A DNA stretch of 64,000 nt, from the NCBI RefSeq assembly GCF_014202645.1, contig NZ_JACHHG010000004.1:62001-126000 (forward strand). Reading direction: 5' to 3'. A program made the translations under genes and the position numbers. This DNA comes from Deinobacterium chartae (GTDB lineage Bacteria > Deinococcota > Deinococci > Deinococcales > Deinococcaceae). Below are positions 46,610-56,212 of the stretch, in pieces; position 1 is the stretch's first letter; each line of letters begins with the position of its first letter. Under the pieces are notes generated by a model, which was not told where the DNA came from, searched no databases, and saw only the letters and a program-made list of their open reading frames with translations.

Positions 46610-49228
46610 ATGCTGCATATCTGGCTCCGCCGCGCCGCTGCCCTGGTCGCTCTCGTCGCGCTCCCGCTCGCGGGAGCGCAGAGTGCCCCGCGCCTGCCCG
46701 TTGATACCGTCAGAAACGTGGTGGAACTCGAGGCTGCGCCGCGCGACATCTCGCTGACCACCCAGGGACCGCGCCAGCGCATCACTTTCGTGGACGAAAG
46801 CGTCCTGGACGATCCGCAGCTGACCTCAAGCAAGTACTTGGCACTGTTCTCCAGCGCCTACGGGGACACGGTGACCGTGCCGCCGCGCTACGTGGCCGCG
46901 CAGGTGGACGCCTCGGGCCGCGTGACCCGCATGGTCAATCCCTCGGTGGACGGCAAGGTGCCCGCCTGGGAGGCGCAGCCGATTCCGCTGCCGATCCCCG
47001 ACGGCGGTTACGTGGTCATCGCCTTTGACACCTCGTACGCCAACGAGTACTACAAGCGCTTTCTGGCGACCGCCCTGCGGGTGGGTGACACGGTGCGCCT
47101 GCGCCTGAACGGCGAGGTGAGCGAGCTTCCCGAGCTGATCGGCGACGGGCCGCGCCCGGGCCTGCGCCTCACCACCTCGGCGATGTTCACCACCGCAGAC
47201 AAGCTGGTGAAACTCGGGGCACGGGTGCTCAACTACAGTCCCGACAAAGGGTACAGCGTCCGGGTGAACGGCGCGGCCGCCACCCTAACCGCAGATGGCC
47301 GGGTCAGCTACAACTACGTCCTCAGGCGCGGTACCAACTACGTGGACTTCGAGCTGTGGCAGGCGGGCGCTGTGGTCGCGCGCCGCAGCGTGGTCGTGTA
47401 CCACAAGCCGCAGGCCGCCAAACAGGTGCTGCTGTGGATCGAGCAGGGCAATCTCCGCCGCTTCCAGGACGCCGCCAGCATCCGCCGCATGCTGCTCGAG
47501 GCGCAGGGTGCCGGGGTCACCGGAATCGCCATCGACGTCAAGGGCTACGAGGGCTACGCCTCGTACCAGCGCACCACCCGCACCGGTCGCCCGTACGTGA
47601 GCGCCATCCGCAACCCGACCAAGGCCGGAGCGAACCCGAACCTGGATTTCCTCGGGGTCCTGGTTGCCGAGGCGCGCCAGTTGGGCCTCACCGTCCACGC
47701 CTCCATGAACGTGTTCGGCGAGGGCAGCATGAACGAAGCGCCCATCCTCGAGGCGCACCCGGACTGGGAAGAGCAGGTGCTGCGCGCCGAGGACCGCAAC
47801 CGCATCCTGCCCATCCGCCAGAGCGCGGCTCCGGGCAAGATCGTGGCCTTCGTGAACCCCCAGCATCCGGGCGCGCGCGCCTTCCAGCTCGACACCGCGC
47901 GCGAGATCCTCGAGAACTACGACGTAGACGGCATCGTACTCGACCGCGCCCGCTACGACGGAGCGTTCGCCGACTTCTCCGACGAGAGCCGCCGCGGTTT
48001 CGAGGCGTACCTCGCGCGCATCGGCAAGCGGCTTGACCGCTGGCCGGGCGACGTCTACAGCTTCTCGTACGACGCGCAGGGGGCTGCGACCCGGGTCGAG
48101 GGACCGCTGTTCCTGGACTGGTGGGCCTACCGTTCGGGCGTGATCCGCGACTTCGTCAAAGACGTGCGCGCGCTGGTGAACGACGTGAACCGCCGTTACG
48201 GGCGGCAGGTGCAGCTCAGCCAGTACGTGGGCTCGTGGTACGAGACGCTGTTCGAAAACGGCCTGAACTGGGCCTCGCTCGACTGGAAGTACGACCCGCG
48301 CCTGGCTTTTCCCGAGAGCCGCATCTACGGAGACGCCTACGCCCAGACCTCGTACCTCGACCAGCTCGACTTCATCATGATCGGCTCGTACCAAGACACC
48401 CTCGAGGGCGTCGAGCGCGCGGTGACGCTGGGCAACATCCTCACCGGCGGCCGAGTGCCGCTGTACGCCTCGCTCGCGCTCAACAACGTACAAGAACCGC
48501 GGCTGCAGCGACAGGTGGCCCAGTCGGCCCTGCGCTACGCCGACGGCCTGATGCTCTTCGAGTACTCGCTGGCGAACTTCCCGATCATCGCGGCCTCGGT
48601 TCGAGATCGCGAGTACGTGCGCGACGAACTGGTCGGAGTCTCCAACCCCAAGGAGCCCGAGAACCCGCTGAGCGCTGATTTCGTAAACACCAACCGCAAC
48701 GAGGAGAACACCAACGTGTTCACCTCGAGTTTCGGGCCGACCACCGGAACCTCCACCTTTGGGGTAGAGGTGGTGGTGGGCGCGGACGGACGGGTGACGG
48801 CGGTCAAGAACGGCGCGCAGGCCCGCGAGTGGAACTTCGCGCAGCCCGAGGACAACAATTCGGCCATCCCGCAGGGCGGCTTCGTGGTCTCCGCACTCGA
48901 CCGCTCGGGCGTGCGGGTTCGCCGCCAGCAGCTCGCGAACCTGTTCGCTCCCGGTGACGAGGTCCGCGCGGCCCGGCTGATCGGACTGCTGGCCCTCGAG
49001 GCCGCCCCGATTCCGCAGGCCCGCATCGAGCTCCAGGGGCGCCTCGAGACGCTGGGTCCGGGCTCACGCCTCGAGCTGCGCCTGAACGGAACGGTGGTGC
49101 CCTTGCAGGTGGGCGGGGCCTTCAGCGTTCCGCTGGAGCTGCATCCGGGGGCGAACGCCCTGAAGGTAGAGGCCTGGGTGGACGGCAAGAAGGTGATCGG
49201 CCGGACGCTGACGCTGACCCGTCAGTAA
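46610..49228 (+). CDS. Secreted GHL10-like putative glycoside hydrolase
   Basis: An 872-residue exported protein: signal peptide to about residue 23 (LALPLAGAQ-like end), a central TIM-barrel-like region (~270-640) with GVTGIAIDVKGYEGYASY, LTVHASMNVFGEGSMNE and DVDGIVLDRARYDGAF, as in GHL10/DUF4015-type putative glycoside hydrolases. Flanking it are two copies of one module (about 94-165 and 717-790) sharing GRVT...IPxGG(Y/F)VV...GDxVR, also seen in phosphodiester-glycosidase-like proteins. Probably acts on envelope or exogenous polysaccharide. Follows the sugar operon by 52 nt. Confidence 0.78.
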   Translation: MLHIWLRRAAALVALVALPLAGAQSAPRLPVDTVRNVVELEAAPRDISLTTQGPRQRITFVDESVLDDPQLTSSKYLALFSSAYGDTVTVPPRYVAAQVDASGRVTRMVNPSVDGKVPAWEAQPIPLPIPDGGYVVIAFDTSYANEYYKRFLATALRVGDTVRLRLNGEVSELPELIGDGPRPGLRLTTSAMFTTADKLVKLGARVLNYSPDKGYSVRVNGAAATLTADGRVSYNYVLRRGTNYVDFELWQAGAVVARRSVVVYHKPQAAKQVLLWIEQGNLRRFQDAASIRRMLLEAQGAGVTGIAIDVKGYEGYASYQRTTRTGRPYVSAIRNPTKAGANPNLDFLGVLVAEARQLGLTVHASMNVFGEGSMNEAPILEAHPDWEEQVLRAEDRNRILPIRQSAAPGKIVAFVNPQHPGARAFQLDTAREILENYDVDGIVLDRARYDGAFADFSDESRRGFEAYLARIGKRLDRWPGDVYSFSYDAQGAATRVEGPLFLDWWAYRSGVIRDFVKDVRALVNDVNRRYGRQVQLSQYVGSWYETLFENGLNWASLDWKYDPRLAFPESRIYGDAYAQTSYLDQLDFIMIGSYQDTLEGVERAVTLGNILTGGRVPLYASLALNNVQEPRLQRQVAQSALRYADGLMLFEYSLANFPIIAASVRDREYVRDELVGVSNPKEPENPLSADFVNTNRNEENTNVFTSSFGPTTGTSTFGVEVVVGADGRVTAVKNGAQAREWNFAQPEDNNSAIPQGGFVVSALDRSGVRVRRQQLANLFAPGDEVRAARLIGLLALEAAPIPQARIELQGRLETLGPGSRLELRLNGTVVPLQVGGAFSVPLELHPGANALKVEAWVDGKKVIGRTLTLTRQ

Positions 49229-49234
49229 GAAGCG

Positions 49235-49274
49235 GGGGAGGGGGCCGCAGCAACGCAGCTGCGGCCCCCTCCCC
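49235..49274. terminator. Bidirectional terminator
   Basis: Perfect 16-bp GC-rich stem (49235-49250 with 49259-49274), 8-nt loop, between the convergent GHL10-like and znuA genes. Confidence 0.7.
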
Positions 49275-49289
49275 GGACGCGCCGAAAAG

Positions 49290-50176
<887 letters not shown>

Positions 50177-50180
<4 letters not shown>

Positions 50181-51223
50181 GCTTGCTCCTTGGCCAGCGC
50201 CTTTTCGAGGAAGGCCTCCAAGGCCTGGCCGTTTAAGTCGGTGCCGATAAAGACGAGTTCGGTAAAGGCCTGCGCGGGGTCGTACCACTGCCCGGCAGCC
50301 TCGAGGGCCAGCAGGCGTCCGGTGTGGTTCCACAGTGTGGCTTCCGTGCGGCCCTCGAGGTGAACCCAGCCCTTGGAGCGCACGATGTTGCGCGGCAGTC
50401 CGCGCTGCAGCAGGCTTTCAAGGCGGGCGGGGTCAAAGGGGACGTGCGAGCGGTACACCCAGGTCGAGAGGCCGTATTCTTCGCTTTCGGGGGTGTGTTC
50501 CTTTTCCAGCTCCTCCATCCAGGCGTCCATCTGGCTGAGGGCCTCGAAGTCGAAGAGGCCCACGCCCAGCACCTCGCTCGCCGCGACCCGGCCATGCTGG
50601 GTTTCGAGCAGCCGCGCGCGCGGGTTGGTGATGCGTACCAGGTCGCGCAGACGGCCGAGGTTGCCCGGGTCGGCCAGATCGGTCTTGTTGAGGACCACGA
50701 TGTCGGCGAACTCGATCTGTTCGGCCAGCAGTTCGCCAAAGCCGCGCCCGAAGTCGTCGCCGTCGATGGTTTCGCTGCGGTTCCACAGTTCAAAGAACTG
50801 TGCGGCGTCCACCACCGTGATCATAGCATCCACCTGCACCCGGCCGACCAGGTTGGGAATGCCCGGTTCCAGCTCGAGGTCTTCGGGGGTGAGGCAGAAG
50901 CCCTGGGCGATGGGGAGCGGTTCTCCGATGCCGGTCGATTCGATCAGGATGTGGTCGAGTTCGCGCTCGCGCAGCAGGTGGTCTACCGCCTCGAGCAGGT
51001 CGCCGCGCAGCGTGCAGCAGATGCAGCCGTTGGAGAGCTCGATGGTTTTTTCGTCGGTCTTGACGACCAGCGAGGCGTCCACGTTCACGGCGCCGAACTC
51101 GTTGACGATTACGGCGACGCGCTTGCCCTCGGTGTTGGCGAGGATGTGGTTGAGCAGCGTGGTCTTGCCGGCTCCCAGGAAGCCGCAGAGCACTGTGATG
51201 GGGATGGGAGAAGGCGAAGTCAC
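50177..51223 (-). CDS. G3E GTPase, CobW/ZigA-like (COG0523) 1
   Basis: A 348-residue metallochaperone-type GTPase. Walker [10 protein letters not shown], metal site GCICC (C-x-C-C), switch region ESTGIGEP, and NKTDLAD for guanine specificity; C-terminal CobW_C domain. COG0523 proteins deliver zinc to client enzymes in scarcity. The GTG at 51223 is preferred over a TTG 8 codons upstream because TACCAT lies 6 nt before it and the operator-like box sits farther upstream; the TTG is inside the box. Confidence 0.92.
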
Positions 51224-51229
51224 CGGACC

Positions 51230-51258
51230 ATGGTAAGTGATAATCAATTATCGGTCAA
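51230..51258 (-). promoter_or_regulatory. Zur-like operator in leaderless promoter
   Basis: On the minus strand TTGACC, 17-nt spacer, TACCAT, then 6 nt to the GTG. The spacer holds GATAAT-TG-ATTATC (51239-51252), a 14-bp palindrome as expected for a Fur-family (Zur) repressor, directly blocking RNA polymerase. Confidence 0.65.
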
Positions 51259-51292
51259 GGGCGGCCCCCAACGGGCCCCCTCGAGGAGCGCT

Positions 51293-51745
51293 TCAGTGGT
51301 GTACGCCGCCCTCGCCGTGGACGTGGCCGTGTTCGAGTTCGTCCGGCTGGGCGTCGCGCACCGACACGATCTCGACCCGGACCCGCTGGCGCGTTCCGGC
51401 GTTTTCCGGGTTGGCGTCTACCTCCACGCCCGCCTCGAGCACGCCCAGCACCCGTACGGCCAGCGGACGGCCCTGCTCGTCTTGGGTGTATAACAGGGTG
51501 CCCGCCTCGGGAAGCCGGTCAAAGGCCGCCCGGGGAACGACTTGCACCAGGGCCGGGTCAAAGGCGGGCCCCTCGAGGCTGACCTCGAAACGGTCGCCCG
51601 CGCGGTGGCCGACCAGTTGGGCCTCAAGGCCGAGGGGGAGGTCATGGGCGTGCCCCATCAGCACGGTGGTGGTACGTTCGGGCTGACCGTCCGGGGCGTA
51701 GCGCAGCTTGATGACCGAACGGGAATGAATCAGACTGGATTCCAT
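51293..51745 (-). CDS. SlyD-like FKBP peptidyl-prolyl isomerase with His tail
   Basis: A 150-residue protein. VIKLRYAPDGQPE, VLMGHAHDLPLGLEAQLVGH and RAGDRFEVSLEG are SlyD-type FKBP/IF-domain segments. The C-terminus (ELEHGHVHGEGGVHH) is a histidine-rich metal tail. SlyD proteins fold proteins and carry nickel or zinc. The ATG at 51743-51745 is 4 nt from an AT-rich box related to the one at 51239, indicating metal control. Confidence 0.85.
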   Translation of the reverse strand: MESSLIHSRSVIKLRYAPDGQPERTTTVLMGHAHDLPLGLEAQLVGHRAGDRFEVSLEGPAFDPALVQVVPRAAFDRLPEAGTLLYTQDEQGRPLAVRVLGVLEAGVEVDANPENAGTRQRVRVEIVSVRDAQPDELEHGHVHGEGGVHH

Positions 51746-51749
51746 AATT

Positions 51750-51763
51750 GAGAATCATATATC
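51750..51763. promoter_or_regulatory. Second Zur-like box, divergent region
   Basis: GAGAATCATATATC matches 11 of 14 positions of the 51239 box (GATAATCAATTATC). It overlaps TATGAT, the likely -10 of the FKBP gene, and lies 72 nt before the divergent second G3E GTPase gene. Confidence 0.5.
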
Positions 51764-51834
51764 ATTTTAAGGACTCGGGAGCGATCCCGCGCAAGCGGTG
51801 AGAAAGCGGGCGCTTCGCCCGTGGGAGGTAGCAG

Positions 51835-52806
51835 ATGTTCAAATTCAGGCAGCGTATCCCGGTCACGGTCATCGGCGGGTTTCTGGGATCCGGCAAAACC
51901 ACGCTGGTCAACCACCTCATTTACAGCGGCACCCACCGCTACGGCGTGATCGTCAACGAATTCGGGGACCTGGGCATCGACGGAGCCCTGATCGAAAACC
52001 TGGAAGAGGGCGGAATCACCGAGCTCCAGGGCGGTTGTCTGTGCTGTGTGGGCCGCGAGGACCTGGTGCAGGCCCTGGTGAAGCTCGGTCTGCGCGACAC
52101 CCCGCCCGAATACGTACTGATCGAGCTCTCGGGGCTGGCCGATCCGGTGCCGGTGTTGCAGACCCTGCTCGACCCGCAGGTTCGCACGGTCTTCGAGATC
52201 GACGGCCTGGTGACCGTGGTGGACGCGCGCAATTTCTTCTCCACCTTGCAACAGAACCTCGAGAGCGCCCTGCAGCTGGCCTATGCCAGCACCGTGGTGA
52301 TCAACAAGGTTGATCTGGTCGATGCCGAACTGGTCGCTGCCGTCAGCGATGCGGTCCGTCAGCTCAGCCCGCTGGCACGGGTGGTCACGTCGCACCGCTC
52401 GCAGGTGGATCCGGCCGCGCTGGTCGGCTTGCGAGCGTTTGACCCGCAGTGGCAGCCGGATGACGCGCACGGGCACCGGCACACCGAAGGCGTGACCTCG
52501 TTCGTCCTCGAGGCCCACTCTCCGCTCGACATCATGAAATGGCAGTGGTTCTTGCAGCAGCGGATCCTCGAGCGACCCGGCGACGTGCTGCGGGTCAAGG
52601 GCTTTTTAGCCCTCGAGGGCATTCCGGAGCGGGTGCTGTTTCAGGCCGTGCGCGACGTGTTTTCTGCCGAACGCCAGGAACAGCCGCACGCGGGGCAGTC
52701 GCAGTTGGTGGTGATCGGACGCGGCCTGGACCCGGCCGAGTACCACGCGGCCTTTGAGGACTGCGCCCGCCCGGTGAGCGAAGCGGGGCGGGGGGCTAAA
52801 CGGTGA
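51835..52806 (+). CDS. G3E GTPase, CobW-like (COG0523) 2
   Basis: A 323-residue paralogue of the first GTPase. Walker [10 protein letters not shown], metal motif [23 protein letters not shown] and VINKVDLVD. Short histidine run [10 protein letters not shown] near residue 210. GGGAGG ribosome site. Shares a divergent region with the FKBP gene. Likely a zinc allocation protein. Confidence 0.9.
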   Translation: MFKFRQRIPVTVIGGFLGSGKTTLVNHLIYSGTHRYGVIVNEFGDLGIDGALIENLEEGGITELQGGCLCCVGREDLVQALVKLGLRDTPPEYVLIELSGLADPVPVLQTLLDPQVRTVFEIDGLVTVVDARNFFSTLQQNLESALQLAYASTVVINKVDLVDAELVAAVSDAVRQLSPLARVVTSHRSQVDPAALVGLRAFDPQWQPDDAHGHRHTEGVTSFVLEAHSPLDIMKWQWFLQQRILERPGDVLRVKGFLALEGIPERVLFQAVRDVFSAERQEQPHAGQSQLVVIGRGLDPAEYHAAFEDCARPVSEAGRGAKR

Positions 52807-53348
52807 GCCTCGCGCTGCCCGACGAGGTGCTCACCGTTCACAAGAGCCGCTCCGGTCTGGGCGGAAATCCCTTGGTGGTCCAGTTCTGGCTGCTGGGTAT
52901 AGATGCCGCCCGAGGTGACCTGACCGCGCGCGGCTTCCGCAAGGAGCCCTGCGCGGTCGGCTCCAGCCTGTACCGTCTGGGAGACCTCACGCTGCACTCG
53001 AGGGGGGCATGGCTGTGGCGGGGGGATCATGCGCTGCATTATCTGCGCCCCGCCGAGAGCTTTTACCTGACCCGGCGGCCCGATCCGCTGCGTTTTGATC
53101 CGGAAGCACGCTGGTTGCGGCGCGACGTGGGCCTGGCGCTGCTCGAGCCGTGGCTGCTCGAGCACGAGGCCTGGATTGCCCGGCGTTACGGCCCTCACGA
53201 GCGCTCCCGTCTGCTGGACGGCCCGCTGCCCCCCCGGGTGCGGAGGCTGGTGACGTGCTGGCAGGAGCGCATCGAAAACCGGCTGGACCTGCGGGTGTGG
53301 TCGGACGCATCTCAGGCCCTCGAGGCCGAGGCGTCGCTCCCCGGTTGA
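52803..53348 (+). CDS. Unknown protein coupled to G3E GTPase
   Basis: A 181-residue Arg/Leu-rich soluble protein whose GTG start overlaps the GTPase stop (GTGA). No signal peptide; two Cys, few His. Segments such as [28 protein letters not shown] have a chorismate-lyase-like feel, but I do not assign a family. Its coupling suggests it may be a client of the GTPase. Confidence 0.65.
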   Translation: MSLALPDEVLTVHKSRSGLGGNPLVVQFWLLGIDAARGDLTARGFRKEPCAVGSSLYRLGDLTLHSRGAWLWRGDHALHYLRPAESFYLTRRPDPLRFDPEARWLRRDVGLALLEPWLLEHEAWIARRYGPHERSRLLDGPLPPRVRRLVTCWQERIENRLDLRVWSDASQALEAEASLPG

Positions 53349-53449
53349 TCCGGGGCGGTCCGGCGAACAACGCAAAGAGGTGGAGGCCACTCGCGTTTCG
53401 CCCGGCGAGGCCGCAACTGCGTCCTGGCCGCGCTGCCGTTCCTGCTGCG

Positions 53450-54039
53450 TTACCTCTGCGCTTCGGCGCTCCCCGCCAGCAGGCGGTGTGCCGCGCTCAC
53501 CAGGGCCGCGTTGTCCGGGGCCAGTTCGCCGCCGGGCAGGTAAAGGGTGTCCTCGAGGCCGCTGCGGGTGGCGTGCTCCCGCCGCCCGGCCTCGAGCAGC
53601 AACGGCCAGGTGACGGCTCCCTCGCCGTGCAGCAGACGCGGGACGCGCACCCCGGCGCGGTTCCGCCGTTTCACGATCCGCTGGGTCTGCTCGAGGGCAA
53701 AGGCGACGCTCTCGCCGTTTATCTCGATGAGCACCCTCAGGCAACGCGGAGCGAGCCCGTTTGCAGCAGCGGGGCCGCCAGTGCGGTGGCACCGGGTTCG
53801 GAGAAGTTGACCGAGGCGAAGTCGGGCCGCACGGTTCAAGCACTTATCTGCCGCTCGCGTTCTGCGTGTCCGGCCCGATCCACAGTCCTGTGGACACCCC
53901 GACGGGCAGCCCCGGACAGGTGGCCCGCTCCGGCTGTGCGGCAGGCCTGGGCGTCGCGGGCGAGGTCCGCCGGGGACAGGGGCGGGGCCGGATGTTCAGC
54001 GCCCCGGCGCGCACCGTTGGGGCAGGCTTGCAGCCGCAT
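53450..54039 (-). pseudogene. Degraded BKACE (DUF849) gene
   Basis: Remnant of a beta-keto acid cleavage enzyme (3-keto-5-aminohexanoate cleavage family). Three pieces in order are in different frames: N-terminus MRLQACPNGARRGAEHPAPP (from 54039), middle RPDFASVNFSEPGATALA (from about 53834) and C-terminus CLRVLIEINGESVAF...RLLHGEGAVTWPLL...SGLEDTLYLPGGELA (to 53450). The zinc-site HVHPR segment and about 250 nt of a normal gene are missing. Frameshifts plus internal deletions make a functional product impossible. Confidence 0.8.
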
Positions 54040-54092
54040 GCTTCACTCTAACCCGAGTCGGAGCGGATGAGCGGGTCCGAAGTGCCCAGAAA

Positions 54093-54138
54093 GGATGAGC
54101 AAGGTGGCTTCCCCGCGGGGAAGCCACCTTGCTCATCC
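54093..54138 (-). terminator. 46-nt perfect palindrome, rpmB terminator
   Basis: 54093-54138 equals its own reverse complement (22 bp arms around GC, arms GGATGAGCAAGGTGGCTTCC...). It ends 7 nt from the rpmB stop and is followed on the minus strand by TTTCT. A very strong rho-independent terminator. Confidence 0.8.
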
Positions 54139-54145
54139 GCTGGGA

Positions 54146-54382
54146 TCAGCGAATGATCGTGATGTTCTCGGGGAGGCGGCGCAGGGCCTTGGCCGAGAGC
54201 CAGACCTTCTGGCGCACGCCGTCTACCAGAACGGTTTTCTTCTGCAAGTTGGCGTACTTGCGAACCTTGGAGATTCCGGTGGTCTTGCGGCCGACGCCAC
54301 CTTCGGACTTGGGCTTGCCCCGGCGGACGACCGAATTCACGACGACCGTGGACTTGCCCGTGACGAAACACTTCTTGCTCAT
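54146..54382 (-). CDS. rpmB: 50S ribosomal protein L28
   Basis: A 78-residue basic protein. MSKKCFVTGKSTVVVNSVVR and the segments GVGRKTTGISKVRKYANLQ and KVWLSAKALRRLP match L28 of Deinococcus-like bacteria. It has one cysteine, so it is the zinc-free form; its place next to zinc genes may be chance. Promoter visible at 54457-54485. Confidence 0.95.
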   Translation of the reverse strand: MSKKCFVTGKSTVVVNSVVRRGKPKSEGGVGRKTTGISKVRKYANLQKKTVLVDGVRQKVWLSAKALRRLPENITIIR

Positions 54383-54456
54383 ATCGGACCTCGAGGCCTC
54401 CCGGTCTGCGGTCGGGAGGACTTCGCATGGCGTTCCGGTTCAAGACCGGACTTCTA

Positions 54457-54485
54457 TTGATACATCACTCTCAAAAAAAGCGCAA
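54457..54485 (-). promoter_or_regulatory. rpmB promoter
   Basis: On the minus strand TTGCGC, a 17-nt spacer with a T-tract, then TATCAA. About 70 nt of leader to the rpmB ATG. Confidence 0.6.
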
Positions 54486-54601
54486 GAGCGGACAGCCGGG
54501 GTCGGCCGCGCACCGGCGCAGGCTTCGGCTGCTGGGCTGCAGGCCCTCGCTGTTGAAACGCAGGGTTCGCCCGGGGTGCCAAAGAAAAAGGGTGATTACC
54601 C

Positions 54602-55375
54602 ATGTCCCTGGTACAATCGCGTGTGCTTCGGGCTCAACTTCATCAACCCAGTCCTAGCGACTTACTCGAATTTTTGCGCGCTCACCTGTACTCGGGCGAG
54701 TGCCTGGTGCAGATCGCCGGCGAGTGCGAGATCACCTATGTGGGCCGCGCCGCCTCGATGGCCGAAGCGGGCGATTACCTGGTGGTGGTCAAGTGCGACG
54801 GCAGCCTGCAGGTTCACGGGCCCCGCGGAGTCAAGCCGGTCAACTGGCAGCCGCGCACCGACGAGCTGGCTCTGAGCCTCGAGGACGGCCGGGCTCTGCT
54901 GCGCGCCGAGCGGACCAGCCCGGCCGAGATGGTACAGGTGGCTTTTCTCGAGCCGGCCCTGGTGCAGGCGCTCGAACTGCGGCACGCTTCGGGCTTCGTG
55001 CTGAGCGGCAGCGAGGCGCAGATGCAAGCGGCCCTGGCCCGCAATCCCGAGCTGATCGAGCCGGGGCTCAGCGTTCTCGAGCGCGAACTGCTGGTGGGAG
55101 TGGGCGGCGTGGACCTGTACGCCCGCGACGCCCAGGGCCGCTTCGTGGTGGTGGAGCTCAAGCGCGGCAAGGCCACGCACGAGGCCGTGCACCAGCTCGA
55201 GCGTTACGTGACCGCCGTGCGCGCCCAGGTCGCGGCCCCGGTGCGCGGGATTCTGGCCGCGCCGGCGGTGACCGCTCCGGCCCGCACCCAGCTCGAGCGT
55301 CTGGGGCTGGAGTTCCGCGAGGTGACCGCCCTGCCGGTCCTCGAGGAAGAGCCGCTGCAGCCCGGCCTGTTCTGA
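54602..55375 (+). CDS. nucS: Endonuclease NucS (EndoMS), mismatch-specific
   Basis: A 257-residue nuclease that cuts both strands at mismatches and stands in for MutS/MutL in some lineages. N-terminal beta-domain (~35-120) with KPVNWQPRTDEL; C-terminal RecB-like catalytic core with GGVDLYARD (Asp171) and VVVELKRGKA (Glu185, Lys187). The C-terminus ends QPGLF, resembling a short clamp-binding peptide. Start uncertain: ATG at 54602 lacks a good ribosome site; an in-frame GTG at 54623 lies 5 nt after TACAAT and could be the leaderless start. Confidence 0.93.
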   Translation: MSLVQSRVLRAQLHQPSPSDLLEFLRAHLYSGECLVQIAGECEITYVGRAASMAEAGDYLVVVKCDGSLQVHGPRGVKPVNWQPRTDELALSLEDGRALLRAERTSPAEMVQVAFLEPALVQALELRHASGFVLSGSEAQMQAALARNPELIEPGLSVLERELLVGVGGVDLYARDAQGRFVVVELKRGKATHEAVHQLERYVTAVRAQVAAPVRGILAAPAVTAPARTQLERLGLEFREVTALPVLEEEPLQPGLF

Positions 55376-55501
55376 GCCGGGTCAGCGCGTTTAAAGCTTT
55401 GCTCAAGCCACGCTCCAGGCAAGCTCAACCGTAAGCCTCGGGCCACACATGACTCTCCCAGAGCGGACCTCTACGGTGAGGGCCAGAAGCGGAGGTGTGC
55501 A

Positions 55502-55966
55502 ATGACCCGGATTTCGGCTTGGTTTCACAACATGACCCAGGCTCGCGAGGCCCTGGATGAACTCGAGCGCATGGGTGCGCTGAACGCCACCATCGACGAG
55601 GTGGAAGGAGATAACCCCGATTACGGCAACCGGGTCTCCGCCGCCGAGGGACCGGGGCTCTCGACCAGCGGGCTGAGCAACGGCGTGGATCCTTTGATCA
55701 TTCCGGGGCTGCCGCAGCGTGACCCGGGCCCCAGCCCCTTTGCCGGCTCGTCCGAACAGCGGGTTATTCCCTCGGACGCGGCGGATGACCGGGTGACCCG
55801 CGAGGTCGAGACGCCGGTGGTGGTAGACCGCAACGACAACCTCAACCGCAAGGAGATCGAGCGCGGCAGCGTGGTGGTCTCGTTCGACGAGGGTTCGTTG
55901 AACCTCGAGGCGGTACGGGATGTGGTGGAGCGTCACTGGGGCCGCCTCGAGGGCCGCCTCGGCTAG
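55502..55966 (+). CDS. Stress-protein-like small acidic protein
   Basis: A 154-residue soluble acidic protein. The N-terminus ISAWFHNMTQAREALDELERMG resembles the start of general-stress 17M/YflT-type proteins, followed by a low-complexity Gly/Pro/Ser/Asp middle and a C-terminal VVSFDEGSLNLEAVRDVVERH module. GGAGGTG lies upstream of ATG. Possibly stress-induced; identity uncertain. Confidence 0.75.
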   Translation: MTRISAWFHNMTQAREALDELERMGALNATIDEVEGDNPDYGNRVSAAEGPGLSTSGLSNGVDPLIIPGLPQRDPGPSPFAGSSEQRVIPSDAADDRVTREVETPVVVDRNDNLNRKEIERGSVVVSFDEGSLNLEAVRDVVERHWGRLEGRLG

Positions 55967-56178
55967 AGGTCGGAGCAGCGGCTTGCGCTTGAAATTCGGG
56001 CCGCTCTGGGAGTATGCTCGGGTTTCAAGCGCGCTGCCGGATCACTTGCAGGCCGGGTCAACTTGTTTTCTTCGTCTTCCGGATTTTGAGAGAGCATTTC
56101 AGGATCTGGCAGGCCTGTTTTGTTTTAAGAACGTCGCTGTTATTGCCGGAGCAGGCCTTAGAAATGAGAAGGCGCGTG
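55967..56178. other. AT-richer intergenic region
   Basis: About 210 nt after the stress-like gene, with lower GC than its surroundings from 56050. No convincing frame, motif or repeat. It precedes the small-RNA promoter. Confidence 0.3.
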
Positions 56179-56206
56179 TTGTTTAGTTCTCTCAACATTT
56201 TATAAT
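56179..56206 (+). promoter_or_regulatory. Promoter of candidate small RNA
   Basis: TTGTTT, 16-nt spacer, perfect TATAAT. Expected transcription start near 56213. No coding frame with a ribosome site follows. Confidence 0.6.
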
Positions 56207-56212
56207 CGCGTG

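Noticed and set aside
54146-54382. rpmB as a Zur-regulated zinc-free L28 paralogue
   Set aside because: The gene looks like the ordinary L28 of this lineage and its promoter has no Zur-like box.
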